Below, piece by piece: positions 1 to 6,670 of a DNA stretch of 34,932 bases. Made by a program: the position numbers and the translations under genes. The notes under the pieces were generated by a model. That model was not told the DNA's origin and searched no databases. It was given only the letters and a program-made list of their open reading frames with translations. How positions within the stretch are numbered: the stretch's first letter is position 1; each line of letters starts with the position of its first letter. The DNA comes from Gemmatimonadota bacterium (lineage in GTDB: Bacteria > Latescibacterota > UBA2968), in assembly GCA_026705765.1 (NCBI GenBank), contig JAPPAB010000027.1:1-34932 (forward strand), in the 5' to 3' direction.

Positions 1-442
1 AGCAAGATTTTCTCTTGTTTTTTGGTGGGTCGCAATCTGTATTTAAATGACTTAACCATAATAAAAATATACACTTATGTATTGATTTTGTCAAGCAGAA
101 ATAGCGGATGAACCTGTTGATGAAGTGCTGGCGCACTTGTACACCGCTCCACCACCACCGATAGCCCCTTGAGGGCTATCCCCCTGGCTAAAGCCGCCCC
201 ATAAATTCTATGCGCTTCGCCATGCGACCCAAGCCTAAAGGACTTGGAACTTACGCGCATTTAAGTTAAGAGGGCACGCTCGCCGTCGCACAAAATACCA
301 ACATTGATACAATCGCGGTGAACAAACAGGTGCTCCGTGAGTTGAAAGTATTGAAGGGGCATGTGGTCTCCTCGTATTTGACTTGTAGATCTGTAAATGC
401 TTTCTTCACGCATTTGACGTATCAATTGGAGATAATAGTAAC
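1..442. other. Left-edge region without a supported gene
   Basis: No coding region here is convincing. Two minus-strand open frames exist, one running into the downstream gene, but they show no family motif and no good ribosome binding site. The stretch holds one clear hairpin (160-180). The last 60 bases are the leader of the first gene, with a GGAG at 428-431 placed 11 bases before its ATG. The first 100 bases are AT-rich and may be the 3' flank of a gene lying off the window. Confidence 0.5.
160..180. terminator. Hairpin, possible terminator or extragenic palindrome
   Basis: A perfect 8-bp inverted repeat (GATAGCCC / GGGCTATC) surrounds a 5-base loop. No U-run follows on either strand, so a classical intrinsic terminator is not proven. 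It could equally be a dispersed palindrome. Confidence 0.35.
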
Positions 443-1408
443 ATGGCAGAAACGCAAGCGGCAACATCAAAACTGAGGCTCGGCGTAAGTGCGTGTTTGC
501 TCGGCGAAGAAGTGCGGTATAATGGCGGGCACAAACACATGCCATTTTTGACAACCGTATTGGGCAATTACGTCGAGTGGGTACCAGTATGTCCAGAAGT
601 AGAAATGGGAATGGGCGTTCCGCGCGAGACCATCCGGCTCGAAGGCGACGCGGAAACACCGCGGCTCATTGCACCAAAATCGGGAACAGATCACACCGCT
701 GGCATGCAGACATGGGCGGAAAAACGGCTCAACGAACTAACAGACCTGAACTTACATGGGTATATACTGAAAAAAGACTCGCCGAGTTGTGGATTATTTC
801 GCGTACGGATATTTAATACAAAAACGCAGATCCCCACGCGCGATGGGCGCGGGCTATTTGCAAAAGCATTGGCAGCTCGATTCCCCTTATTGCCCATCGA
901 AGAAGAAGGTCGGCTGAATGATCTGCCCTTGCGGGAAAATTTTATCGAACGCGTATTTGTCTATTACCGGTGGCAACAAATGTTGACCCATGATCCAGCA
1001 CCCGGTAGTCTGGTAAAATTTCACACCGGAATCAAAATGAGCCTTCTATCGCACAGCCCAAAACACTACAGCGAGTTGGGCCAACTGGTCGCACAGTCTT
1101 CCCGCAAAGATATAGCGCTTCAATACGGCAAATTGCTGATGGACGGCCTGAAAGTAATGAGCACACCGGGCAAACACGTAAACGTATTGATGCACCTGAT
1201 GGGATTTATAAAAAACGAACTGACAACCGCTGACAAAAAAGAACTGCTCGACGTATTTGAATCCTATCGCCAGCGACTGCTACCTCTCATCGTCCCAATC
1301 ACATTATTAAAACATCACCTGAACCGCAACCGCGTACCAGACTGGGTACACGAGCAAACCTACTTAAACCCATATCCCATGGAATTGATGTTGAGAAACC
1401 ACGTGTGA
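443..1408 (+). CDS. DUF523 (thiouracil-desulfurase-like) / DUF1722 fusion protein
   Basis: A 321-residue cytoplasmic protein. The N-terminal ~150 residues are a DUF523 domain, the family that includes the [4Fe-4S]-dependent thiouracil desulfurase TudS. The C-terminal ~130 residues are DUF1722 (YbgA-like), whose role is unknown. The three cysteines expected to hold the cluster are visible as C18 (SACLLG), C50 (PVCPE) and C116 (SPSCG), with the family signature RYNGG at 25-29. DUF523-DUF1722 fusions are common. The stop codon overlaps the alternative GTG start of the ABC ATPase behind it, and the true ATG of that gene follows within 12 bases, so the three plus-strand genes are probably one operon. 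The activity (removal of sulfur from a thiolated base or related thione) is inferred from the family only. Confidence 0.85.
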   Translation: MAETQAATSKLRLGVSACLLGEEVRYNGGHKHMPFLTTVLGNYVEWVPVCPEVEMGMGVPRETIRLEGDAETPRLIAPKSGTDHTAGMQTWAEKRLNELTDLNLHGYILKKDSPSCGLFRVRIFNTKTQIPTRDGRGLFAKALAARFPLLPIEEEGRLNDLPLRENFIERVFVYYRWQQMLTHDPAPGSLVKFHTGIKMSLLSHSPKHYSELGQLVAQSSRKDIALQYGKLLMDGLKVMSTPGKHVNVLMHLMGFIKNELTTADKKELLDVFESYRQRLLPLIVPITLLKHHLNRNRVPDWVHEQTYLNPYPMELMLRNHV

Positions 1409-1419
1409 ACGGAGACGTT

Positions 1420-2178
1420 ATGTTTGAGGTAACAGGTGTTTCGAAAACATTTGGCAATTTGCAGGCGCTGCAAGAAGTTGACCTGAGCGTGCAGGCTAAA
1501 CAGACGACGGTGTTAATTGGGCCGAGTGGATGTGGCAAATCAACCTTAATTCGATTGATGGTGGGACTAATCTGGCCCGACGAGGGCACGGTGACCTATG
1601 AAGGACAAGTTCTGACGCCAGCAAATGTGTTGTCGCTGCGGCAGAAGATGGGTTATGTGATCCAAGAGGGGGGCTTATTTCCGCATTTAACAGCGCGCAA
1701 AAATGTAGCGTTGATGGCAAATTATCTGGGTTGGGCGGAGGATCGGATTGATTCTCGGATCGAGACATTGGCAACTTTAACGCATTTTCCAGCAGATGGA
1801 TTGGACCGATTTCCAGGGGAATTGTCAGGTGGACAGCAACAGCGCGTGGGATTGATGCGGGCATTGATGCTGGACCCCGACGTACTGTTGTTAGACGAAC
1901 CGCTCGGTGCCCTGGATCCGATGATTCGGGCGGAGTTGCAATCGGATTTGCGTTCGATCTTTCAGACATTGGGCAAAACAGTAGTAATGGTGACACACGA
2001 TATGGGCGAAGCGGGATTTTTCGGAGATCAGATCGTGTTGATGCGGGAAAGGAAGATCGTTCAGATTGGCAGTTTGAAAAATTTGATGCAGAACCCGGCG
2101 CATGAATTTGTGACACACTTTATTCATGCGCAGAGAAGTCCGTTGGAAAGTATGGCGCCTGGAGAGATAGCGAAATGA
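1420..2178 (+). CDS. ABC transporter ATP-binding protein, osmoprotectant (OpuCA/ProV) type
   Basis: A 252-residue ATPase that would energise the fused permease/binding protein encoded next. Visible are Walker A GPSGCGKST (34-42), signature LSGGQQQR (135-142), Walker B LLLDEP with the catalytic Glu at 160, and the H-loop His at 193 (VTHDM). The C-terminal CBS domains found in many OpuCA proteins are absent. The ATG at 1420 is chosen because GGAG (1411-1414) sits 5 bases upstream; an in-frame GTG at 1405 overlaps the previous stop codon but lacks that spacing. The 3' end overlaps the next gene by 4 bases (ATGA), indicating translational coupling. Substrate class (quaternary amines, choline, carnitine or ergothioneine) cannot be told from the ATPase. 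Confidence 0.9.
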   Translation: MFEVTGVSKTFGNLQALQEVDLSVQAKQTTVLIGPSGCGKSTLIRLMVGLIWPDEGTVTYEGQVLTPANVLSLRQKMGYVIQEGGLFPHLTARKNVALMANYLGWAEDRIDSRIETLATLTHFPADGLDRFPGELSGGQQQRVGLMRALMLDPDVLLLDEPLGALDPMIRAELQSDLRSIFQTLGKTVVMVTHDMGEAGFFGDQIVLMRERKIVQIGSLKNLMQNPAHEFVTHFIHAQRSPLESMAPGEIAK

Positions 2179-3701
2179 CGCGCACGCCCAACACCACAAC
2201 GTCAGTGAAGTTCACCGCCCTGTGTATTCTATTTTGCTTTTTGTTCTGCGCATCAACCCAGGCACAAGAGATTGTCGTGGGATCAAAGAAGTTCACTGAG
2301 TCGGTCATTTTGGGTGAGGTACTATCTCATATCGGGCGCAGTGTAAACGCATCGGTTACGCATCGGCGCGAGTTGGGAGGAACGCGGGTGTTGTGGAATG
2401 CATTGATTGCGGGCGATATTGATCTCTATCCGGATTACACAGGTACCCTGAGTCGGGAGATTTTAGCGGGAGAAAATTTGCGTGATGAAGCGGACATTCG
2501 CGCCCGATTGGCTGAGATGGGCCTTGTGATGAGTCGCCCTCTGGGATTCAACAATACATACGTACTGGGCATGGTGGAAACAAGGGCTGAAGCACTGGGA
2601 ATCCAGACGATTTCGGATTTAAAAAAGCATCCAGACTTGAAGTTGGGATTTGGCAATGAGTTTATGGACCGAGGAGATGGGTGGCCGAGTTTACGAAACC
2701 GATATGTGCTCCCGCATCAGAATGTGAGTGGATTGGACCACGACCTGGCCTATCGCGGGTTGGAGAGCGGTACAATTGACGTAATGGATATGTATTCAAC
2801 AGATGCCGAGATCCAGTATTACGGGTTGCGGTCGCTGGTGGATGACCTGCAGCATTTCCCCATTTACAATGCCGTCATTGTCTATCGGGTAGATTTGATA
2901 GATCGAGCACCTCAAGTAGTGAGAGAAATTTTAAAATTAGAAGGGCTGATCTCAGAAAAAAAGATGATGGCCATGAATGCACAGGTCAAATTGGAGAAAA
3001 AGCCAGAAGCTCAGGTAGCGGCTGATTTTTTGGCTCAGAATCTCAATGTGCAGGTCAAAATAAAACAGGAAACTACTGGCGCTCGATTCTGGCGGCACAC
3101 ATGGGATCATTTGGCCCTGGTGGGCATTTCTCTTTTCGGGGCGATTCTGGTATCAATTCCCCTGGGAATTGTGGCATTCCGATGGGCAAGAGGTGGACAA
3201 GTTATCTTGGGATTGGTGGGCATTATCCAGACCATTCCATCCCTGGCACTGCTGGTGTTTATGATTCCGTTATTGGGTATTGGCGGAGCGCCTGCGATTG
3301 TCGCGCTATTTTTGTACAGTTTACTGCCCATAGTGCGAAACACATACGCGGGACTGCACGATATTCCAGTGGGGATACGAGAATCAGCTACAGCATTGGG
3401 TTTATCCGACTGGGCACAACTCCGATTGGTAACCCTACCCATGGCCTCGCGGTCAATCCTGGCGGGCATTAAAACGTCGGCCGTGATCAATGTGGGCACA
3501 GCGACTCTGGGCGCATTAATTGGCGCCGGGGGATATGGGCAACCCATTTTAACTGGGATTCGATTAGACGATATCGGTCTAATTTTACAAGGCGCCGTAC
3601 CCGCGGCATTGCTCGCGCTCATTGTACAGGGACTATTTGAATTATTTGAGCGCGTGTTCGTATCGCGCGGCCTGAGGTTAAAAGGCGAAATAAACGCTTA
3701 G
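2175..3701 (+). CDS. Fused substrate-binding protein and permease of an osmoprotectant-type ABC transporter
   Basis: A 508-residue protein with a signal sequence (hydrophobic 13-28, likely cleaved or retained near residue 30), an OpuAC/OpuCC-type binding domain (about 31-295, with the hallmark YPDYTGT and later YSTDA), then an OpuCB-like permease domain (about 310-500) with roughly five to six membrane segments. The permease carries the EAA-loop sequence ESATALGLSDWAQ that contacts the ATPase. The N-terminal placement of the binding domain puts it in the periplasm before the first permease helix. In the better-known fusions of this family (for example EgtU) the order is permease then binding domain, so this order is noteworthy. 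It overlaps the ATPase gene by 4 bases and probably forms a complete importer with it. Likely cargo is a trimethylammonium compound; ergothioneine is one possibility. Confidence 0.88.
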   Translation: MTRTPNTTTSVKFTALCILFCFLFCASTQAQEIVVGSKKFTESVILGEVLSHIGRSVNASVTHRRELGGTRVLWNALIAGDIDLYPDYTGTLSREILAGENLRDEADIRARLAEMGLVMSRPLGFNNTYVLGMVETRAEALGIQTISDLKKHPDLKLGFGNEFMDRGDGWPSLRNRYVLPHQNVSGLDHDLAYRGLESGTIDVMDMYSTDAEIQYYGLRSLVDDLQHFPIYNAVIVYRVDLIDRAPQVVREILKLEGLISEKKMMAMNAQVKLEKKPEAQVAADFLAQNLNVQVKIKQETTGARFWRHTWDHLALVGISLFGAILVSIPLGIVAFRWARGGQVILGLVGIIQTIPSLALLVFMIPLLGIGGAPAIVALFLYSLLPIVRNTYAGLHDIPVGIRESATALGLSDWAQLRLVTLPMASRSILAGIKTSAVINVGTATLGALIGAGGYGQPILTGIRLDDIGLILQGAVPAALLALIVQGLFELFERVFVSRGLRLKGEINA

Positions 3702-3731
3702 AATTGCTATTTTTCAAAGGCGAGTAGAAAC

Positions 3732-4427
3732 ATGAAAAAGATTTTGATATTTGGCAGTTTATTTTGTTCTTTTTCATTAGCGATTGCCCACGGAGGCGGG
3801 CAAGATTCACAGGGCGGTCACTTTGACACATCGAATAACACCTACCATTGCCATGCACCTTCTGGATGCGTTGACCTCGACGACGTGTATTTTACAGTAA
3901 CCGACGTAAAAGACGGCGATACAATAGACGTTACGCATTTAGAATACACAGTGACCGTGCGCTTGTTAGGGGTAGATACGCCAGAGACAAATCACCCATT
4001 CGAACCCGTTGGTTTTTACGGCCCTGAAGCGAAAGAATACACACGACAAAGACTGTACGAAAAAAAAGTAAAATTATCTTTTGACCACCAGCAAAAAGAC
4101 GCTTTCGACAGGTTGCTCGTTTATGTGTATTTGGACGGCGTTTTGTTTAACCTTGAATTGGTAAGGCTGGGATATGGCGTAGCAGACGTTGAACACGAAT
4201 ACGAAAAACGAAATGAGTTTGTATCAGCACAAGAGGAAGCAAAGGCTCAAAACAAGGGCGTGTGGAGTGACCCGAACCGCACAGCTCCTATTTTTACCGC
4301 GATACAAGACTCTCTTTTCAGGGCGAAACATGGCGATTTAAATTTTGACGGCACAATAAGTATTAGCGATTTTCTTTTGTTTGTCGCAGAATTTGGAAAG
4401 ACGCTTATCAATGGTGCCTACCAATGA
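3732..4427 (+). CDS. Secreted thermonuclease (SNase-like) with EF-hand/dockerin-like tail
   Basis: A 231-residue exported nuclease. A signal peptide (1-19) is followed by a His/Cys-rich YHYH-like stretch (H20-H41, ending TYHCH), an SNase domain (about 53-180) and a C-terminal calcium-loop motif GDLNFDGTISISDF (201-214). The staphylococcal-nuclease active-site set is present by motif: DGDTI (D61/D63), R77, D82 and E85 in VRLLGVDTPE, and R127 in FDRLL. It should cleave DNA or RNA outside the cytoplasm with Ca2+. The tail matches the dockerin-like repeats that many Latescibacterota/Poribacteria-type proteins carry at the C-terminus, perhaps for surface attachment. It starts 30 bases after the transporter stop with GGCGAG upstream. 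It is AT-richer than the preceding operon and marks the left part of the accessory island. Confidence 0.85.
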   Translation: MKKILIFGSLFCSFSLAIAHGGGQDSQGGHFDTSNNTYHCHAPSGCVDLDDVYFTVTDVKDGDTIDVTHLEYTVTVRLLGVDTPETNHPFEPVGFYGPEAKEYTRQRLYEKKVKLSFDHQQKDAFDRLLVYVYLDGVLFNLELVRLGYGVADVEHEYEKRNEFVSAQEEAKAQNKGVWSDPNRTAPIFTAIQDSLFRAKHGDLNFDGTISISDFLLFVAEFGKTLINGAYQ

Positions 4428-4458
4428 GAAACAGAAAAAAATAAAACTGGAAAAATGC

Positions 4459-4487
4459 TTGATAAAACAAAAACGATTAGCTATGTT
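4459..4487 (+). promoter_or_regulatory. Sigma70-like promoter ahead of the HicB-like gene
   Basis: The -35 box TTGATA (4459-4464) and -10 box TATGTT (4482-4487) are separated by 17 bases. The predicted start near 4494 lies just before the first leader hairpin, leaving an ~80-base leader for the gene at 4574. Confidence 0.45.
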
Positions 4488-4499
4488 TTTAAAAATAAC

Positions 4500-4530
4500 G
4501 CGCTTATATACTGAAGAAATATATAAGCGC
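4500..4530 (+). promoter_or_regulatory. Perfect 11-bp inverted repeat in the leader
   Basis: GCGCTTATATA (4500-4510) and TATATAAGCGC (4520-4530) are exact reverse complements around a 9-base loop. It lies between the putative promoter and the gene at 4574. No U-tract follows, so an operator for the HTH protein encoded downstream, or an RNA leader hairpin, is more likely than a terminator; it could also stop readthrough from the nuclease gene. Confidence 0.6.
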
Positions 4531-4542
4531 GGTTTCACCACA

Positions 4543-4557
4543 TGCGCCGTAGGCGCA
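4543..4557 (+). promoter_or_regulatory. Small GC-rich hairpin next to the ribosome binding site
   Basis: TGCGCC / GGCGCA with a 3-base loop ends 4 bases before the GGAGG (4562-4566) of the gene at 4574. Its position suggests an influence on translation initiation. Confidence 0.45.
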
Positions 4558-4573
4558 CACAGGAGGTGGAGTT

Positions 4574-4990
4574 ATGGATTCAATTACAGTGAAGCCAACA
4601 GAGGAAAATACTGCTGCTCGTCTGGTTTATCACTCGTGGCGAATTCGATTTCCAGAGGAAATCCAGAAAGATGATTTGATGGACTATGAAGAACCTGCTA
4701 CTTTGTTTCAAAAAGAAGATAAACCAGTTCATATATTCAAAGTTGACTTACCATTTCCCGGTCAGACGTGCGTTACTGTTTTTGAAGAATTTGCAGACGG
4801 ATCATGGGCAATCTTTTTTGAGGACTGCCCCAATATTATCGGCGGTAGCAATGACAGCTGGGAAGACGCACTGAGCGATTTAGCTGTGATTGTTCGTGAC
4901 ATTCTCCAGGACATCGAAAAATACGAAGACAGTGTTTCTCTGTATCAAGAAGAACGGCGTCAATTTATAAAAAAGGTTTTTGGTTTATGA
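4574..4990 (+). CDS. Small protein with HicB-like antitoxin fold
   Basis: A 138-residue soluble protein with a strong ribosome binding site (GGAGG, 7 bases before the ATG). Residues from about 75 read DGSWAIFFEDCPNIIGGS followed by an acidic amphipathic helix (WEDALSDLAVIVRDIL), the pattern of the HicB-like partial RNase-H fold. A typical HicB adds a DNA-binding domain; here the C-terminal tail is short and basic instead. The next gene encodes an HTH protein 45 bases downstream and may supply the DNA-binding function. No HicA toxin is visible. It is therefore best described as a HicB-like orphan in a TA-type context; the function is not established. Confidence 0.6.
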   Translation: MDSITVKPTEENTAARLVYHSWRIRFPEEIQKDDLMDYEEPATLFQKEDKPVHIFKVDLPFPGQTCVTVFEEFADGSWAIFFEDCPNIIGGSNDSWEDALSDLAVIVRDILQDIEKYEDSVSLYQEERRQFIKKVFGL

Positions 4991-5035
4991 CCATAAGCGA
5001 ACATCGAAGAAAAGTGCTTAGAGGGAGTGCAATCA

Positions 5036-5386
5036 ATGGTTGATTATGAAACTTTCCAAAAAGAATGGAACGAGGCGGTCGGGGAGGATGCTGCTCGCGA
5101 ATTTGAGCAATGGAAAAGGTGCTCTGAGATGTTAAGACAGTTGCAGATTCTCCGGATTGATTCCGGGCGCACAGAAGAAGATATCGCCAACATTCTCGGA
5201 TGGACAGAAGACCAAGTTTTAGCCTTTGAAATGTCAGAAATCCAGAATGTCCACTTTCGAGACCTCCTGGCTTATATAAATGCTATTGATATTAGAATGG
5301 ATATTAGGCTTAGAGTAAAAGATACGCCCGTGTCGAATCAGGGACTAAACAGCAACAACTCGCTGTCGTCCCTTTCTATCTTTTGA
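5036..5386 (+). CDS. XRE/Cro-type HTH protein, probable partner of the HicB-like gene
   Basis: A 116-residue protein starting at the ATG at 5036, which has GAGGGAG 8 bases upstream (a GTG at 5027 lies inside that binding site and is less likely). Residues about 36-85 (LRQLQILRIDSGRTEEDIANIL and onward) resemble a Cro/C1 helix-turn-helix. The last ~14 residues (from GLNSNN) are low-complexity because they are read from the antisense of the convergent antitoxin gene: the two 3' ends overlap by 42 bases (5345-5386). The overlap begins almost exactly where a repeated sequence starts (5341), so the native C-terminus may have been replaced by a recombination event. The likely role is an antitoxin or repressor; the DNA target is unknown. 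Confidence 0.62.
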   Translation: MVDYETFQKEWNEAVGEDAAREFEQWKRCSEMLRQLQILRIDSGRTEEDIANILGWTEDQVLAFEMSEIQNVHFRDLLAYINAIDIRMDIRLRVKDTPVSNQGLNSNNSLSSLSIF

Positions 5387-5396
5387 GGGAATAATG
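5341..5396. repeat. Copy A of a 56-bp repeat (antitoxin 3' end)
   Basis: 51 of 56 bases match 7750-7805 in the same orientation. In this copy the sequence is the intact 3' end of the HigA-like gene plus four bases beyond its stop codon. The similarity stops abruptly on both sides. Confidence 0.85.
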
Positions 5397-5668
5397 CGGA
5401 TCTCAATATCGCGATTTAGCCGGTTGAGGAATGTCATTAATCGCGCAACGCTGTAATGATTAAAATTCCCATTCTTTAGCCGGGATATTTCAGGTTGTTT
5501 CACGCCTAAAATATTCGCTGCCTCTGTCTGCGTCAGCTTCCGCTCTTCTATAATCTGAAACACTTCAAATCCAAGCGTTGCCTTGATAAATAATTCCTCC
5601 GCATCTGGCAAGTCCAGATCCCTGAACACATTGCCCGAGCTCTTTTCAAATTTAATTTTTCTGTTCAT
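5345..5668 (-). CDS. higA: HigA-like XRE antitoxin
   Basis: A 107-residue HTH antitoxin of the XRE family that follows Gp49-like toxins (HTH_37 type). Residues about 30-85 contain the DNA-binding unit: IIEERKLTQTEAANILGVKQPEISRLKNG is a textbook helix-turn-helix. It should neutralise the toxin encoded immediately upstream and repress the shared promoter. Its start overlaps the toxin stop by 17 bases, so the two are translated together. The 3' end overlaps the convergent HTH gene. A degraded copy of its C-terminal ~16 codons lies at 7754-7810. Confidence 0.85.
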   Translation of the reverse strand: MNRKIKFEKSSGNVFRDLDLPDAEELFIKATLGFEVFQIIEERKLTQTEAANILGVKQPEISRLKNGNFNHYSVARLMTFLNRLNRDIEIRIIPSKDRKGRQRVVAV

Positions 5669-6026
5669 AATTCGCCTCCAGTTCCTGTGCCAATCTCAAA
5701 CGTCTTTTGATAAGGGCGACATCCCCCTTGGAAGTTTTAATTCCACGCCTTGATTTTTTTTGAAAACAATGCAGTATATAAACCCTCTCTCCAATTTTCA
5801 CCGCATACACGGCGCGATAAGTGTCCGTTCTATAATCCGCCCGTATCTCAAAAACCCCTGAGCCAACGCCCTTGAAGGGTTTGGCTGCCGGAGACATGCT
5901 TCCCGCTTGTGCAAAAAATAAAGCGTCCCCTATATCCTTTTGAACGGACTCTGGAAATTCCTTCAGCTTTGTCTTAGAATCCCCAATCCATATAGCTTCT
6001 TTTAAGTTTAATCTGTTGTAATTCAT
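5652..6026 (-). CDS. higB: HigB-like toxin (phage-derived Gp49/DUF891 family)
   Basis: A 124-residue RelE/HigB-superfamily mRNA interferase. Family features are FEIRADYRTDTYRAVYAVK (about 58-76) and YILHCFQKKSRRGIKTSK (about 83-100), with basic residues suited to ribosome-bound mRNA cleavage. Toxin-first order and overlap with the antitoxin match Gp49-HTH_37 modules. The start has no Shine-Dalgarno sequence: a consensus promoter ends only 5 bases before the ATG, so the transcript is probably leaderless. The full family length is retained and no disrupting change is visible. Confidence 0.88.
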   Translation of the reverse strand: MNYNRLNLKEAIWIGDSKTKLKEFPESVQKDIGDALFFAQAGSMSPAAKPFKGVGSGVFEIRADYRTDTYRAVYAVKIGERVYILHCFQKKSRRGIKTSKGDVALIKRRLRLAQELEANYEQKN

Positions 6027-6031
6027 AAAAT

Positions 6032-6060
6032 ATTATAGCCAATTGGATATAAATTGTCAA
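6032..6060 (-). promoter_or_regulatory. Consensus sigma70 promoter of the toxin-antitoxin pair with internal operator-like palindrome
   Basis: On the minus strand the -35 is TTGACA (6060-6055) and the -10 is TATAAT (6037-6032) with exactly 17 bases between them. The spacer contains CAATT-N7-AATTG (6040-6056 in plus coordinates) and the palindrome CCAATTGG, well placed for repression by the HTH antitoxin. The predicted transcription start falls at or next to the ATG (6026). Confidence 0.85.
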
Positions 6061-6161
6061 TTACCTCAATCATAGTAAAGTTCCACAAACCTCTTTCCCC
6101 GAAAACCGTTAGTATCAGTTTTAAAAAAAGGGAATTATAAAGTACTGGAGAGAGGCAATAG

Positions 6162-6569
6162 TTAGGAAAGATAAAAACTCGGATCAAATTTGCATCGTAC
6201 AGTGTGCCCACAATCTGTTCTAGCCAAAAGATGAGTTGCATCAGCAAGCCGAGGGTGCGGTTCTTCTGTCACGAAATGCGGAAACAAAACGGTATGGCTT
6301 GACCGAGGTTCTAGGCGTATTGGTAGAGACCTAGCCACTGGAGGGGAAAAGATTCTCTCTTTCCTATCCACGACTATACTCACCTCGGCTAAGGTAACAG
6401 CTATGTAACTTAAATTTGTGACTTTAACAGCAAGTGCCGGGATATTTGAGCTATCTGTAGGGTCTGTTATTCCAGGGGCAATACCTAATTTGATCTTATC
6501 GCGCCACATTGCATGCCGAGTGTTTATGATGCTCAAAACAAGGGCGGCAATGGCTATAATGAGCGTCAA
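6162..6569 (-). CDS. Small membrane-anchored hypothetical protein
   Basis: A 135-residue protein from a TTG start. Residues 1-17 form a hydrophobic helix (MTLIIAIAALVLSIINT), followed by a soluble domain whose strand-rich pattern (ALAVKVTNLSYIAVTLAEVSI, then RLEPRSSHTVLFP) resembles small beta-sandwich domains of uncharacterised membrane-tethered proteins. It was not recognised as a named family. There is no Shine-Dalgarno sequence; a perfect TATAAT lies 9 bases before the TTG, as for neighbouring genes of the island. It is separated from the next minus-strand gene by a terminator. It may be an independent cargo gene of the island. Confidence 0.55.
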   Translation of the reverse strand: MTLIIAIAALVLSIINTRHAMWRDKIKLGIAPGITDPTDSSNIPALAVKVTNLSYIAVTLAEVSIVVDRKERIFSPPVARSLPIRLEPRSSHTVLFPHFVTEEPHPRLADATHLLARTDCGHTVRCKFDPSFYLS

Positions 6570-6578
6570 AATATGGGG

Positions 6579-6584
6579 ATTATA
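6579..6584 (-). promoter_or_regulatory. TATAAT -10 box close to a TTG start
   Basis: A perfect -10 hexamer on the minus strand ends 9 bases before the TTG at 6569. The -35 region is poor. If used, transcription would begin within about two bases of the start codon. Confidence 0.4.
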
Positions 6585-6609
6585 TAGGATAGTACCGAAA
6601 CAATAATCT

Positions 6610-6640
6610 GGGGAGCCTGATACTTCCTAAGAGGCTCCCC
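6610..6640 (-). terminator. Strong intrinsic-terminator-like hairpin
   Basis: GGGGAGCCT (6610-6618) and AGGCTCCCC (6632-6640) form a perfect 9-bp stem with a 13-base loop. It lies just past the stop of the minus-strand gene at 6671. The downstream side is moderately U-rich on the minus strand (AGATTATTGTTT) and also on the plus strand (GATTTTACATTTT), so it may work in both directions. Confidence 0.75.
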
Positions 6641-6670
6641 GATTTTACATTTTAATGATTAGTGCTTAGT

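Noticed and set aside
261-659. Minus-strand open frame at the left edge
   Set aside because: Overlaps the DUF523 gene, whose cysteine motifs are convincing; no family resemblance.
4381-4674. Plus-strand open frame of 97 codons bridging the nuclease and HicB-like genes
   Set aside because: Covers the promoter, hairpins and start of a gene with an excellent ribosome binding site; lysine-rich translation without motifs.
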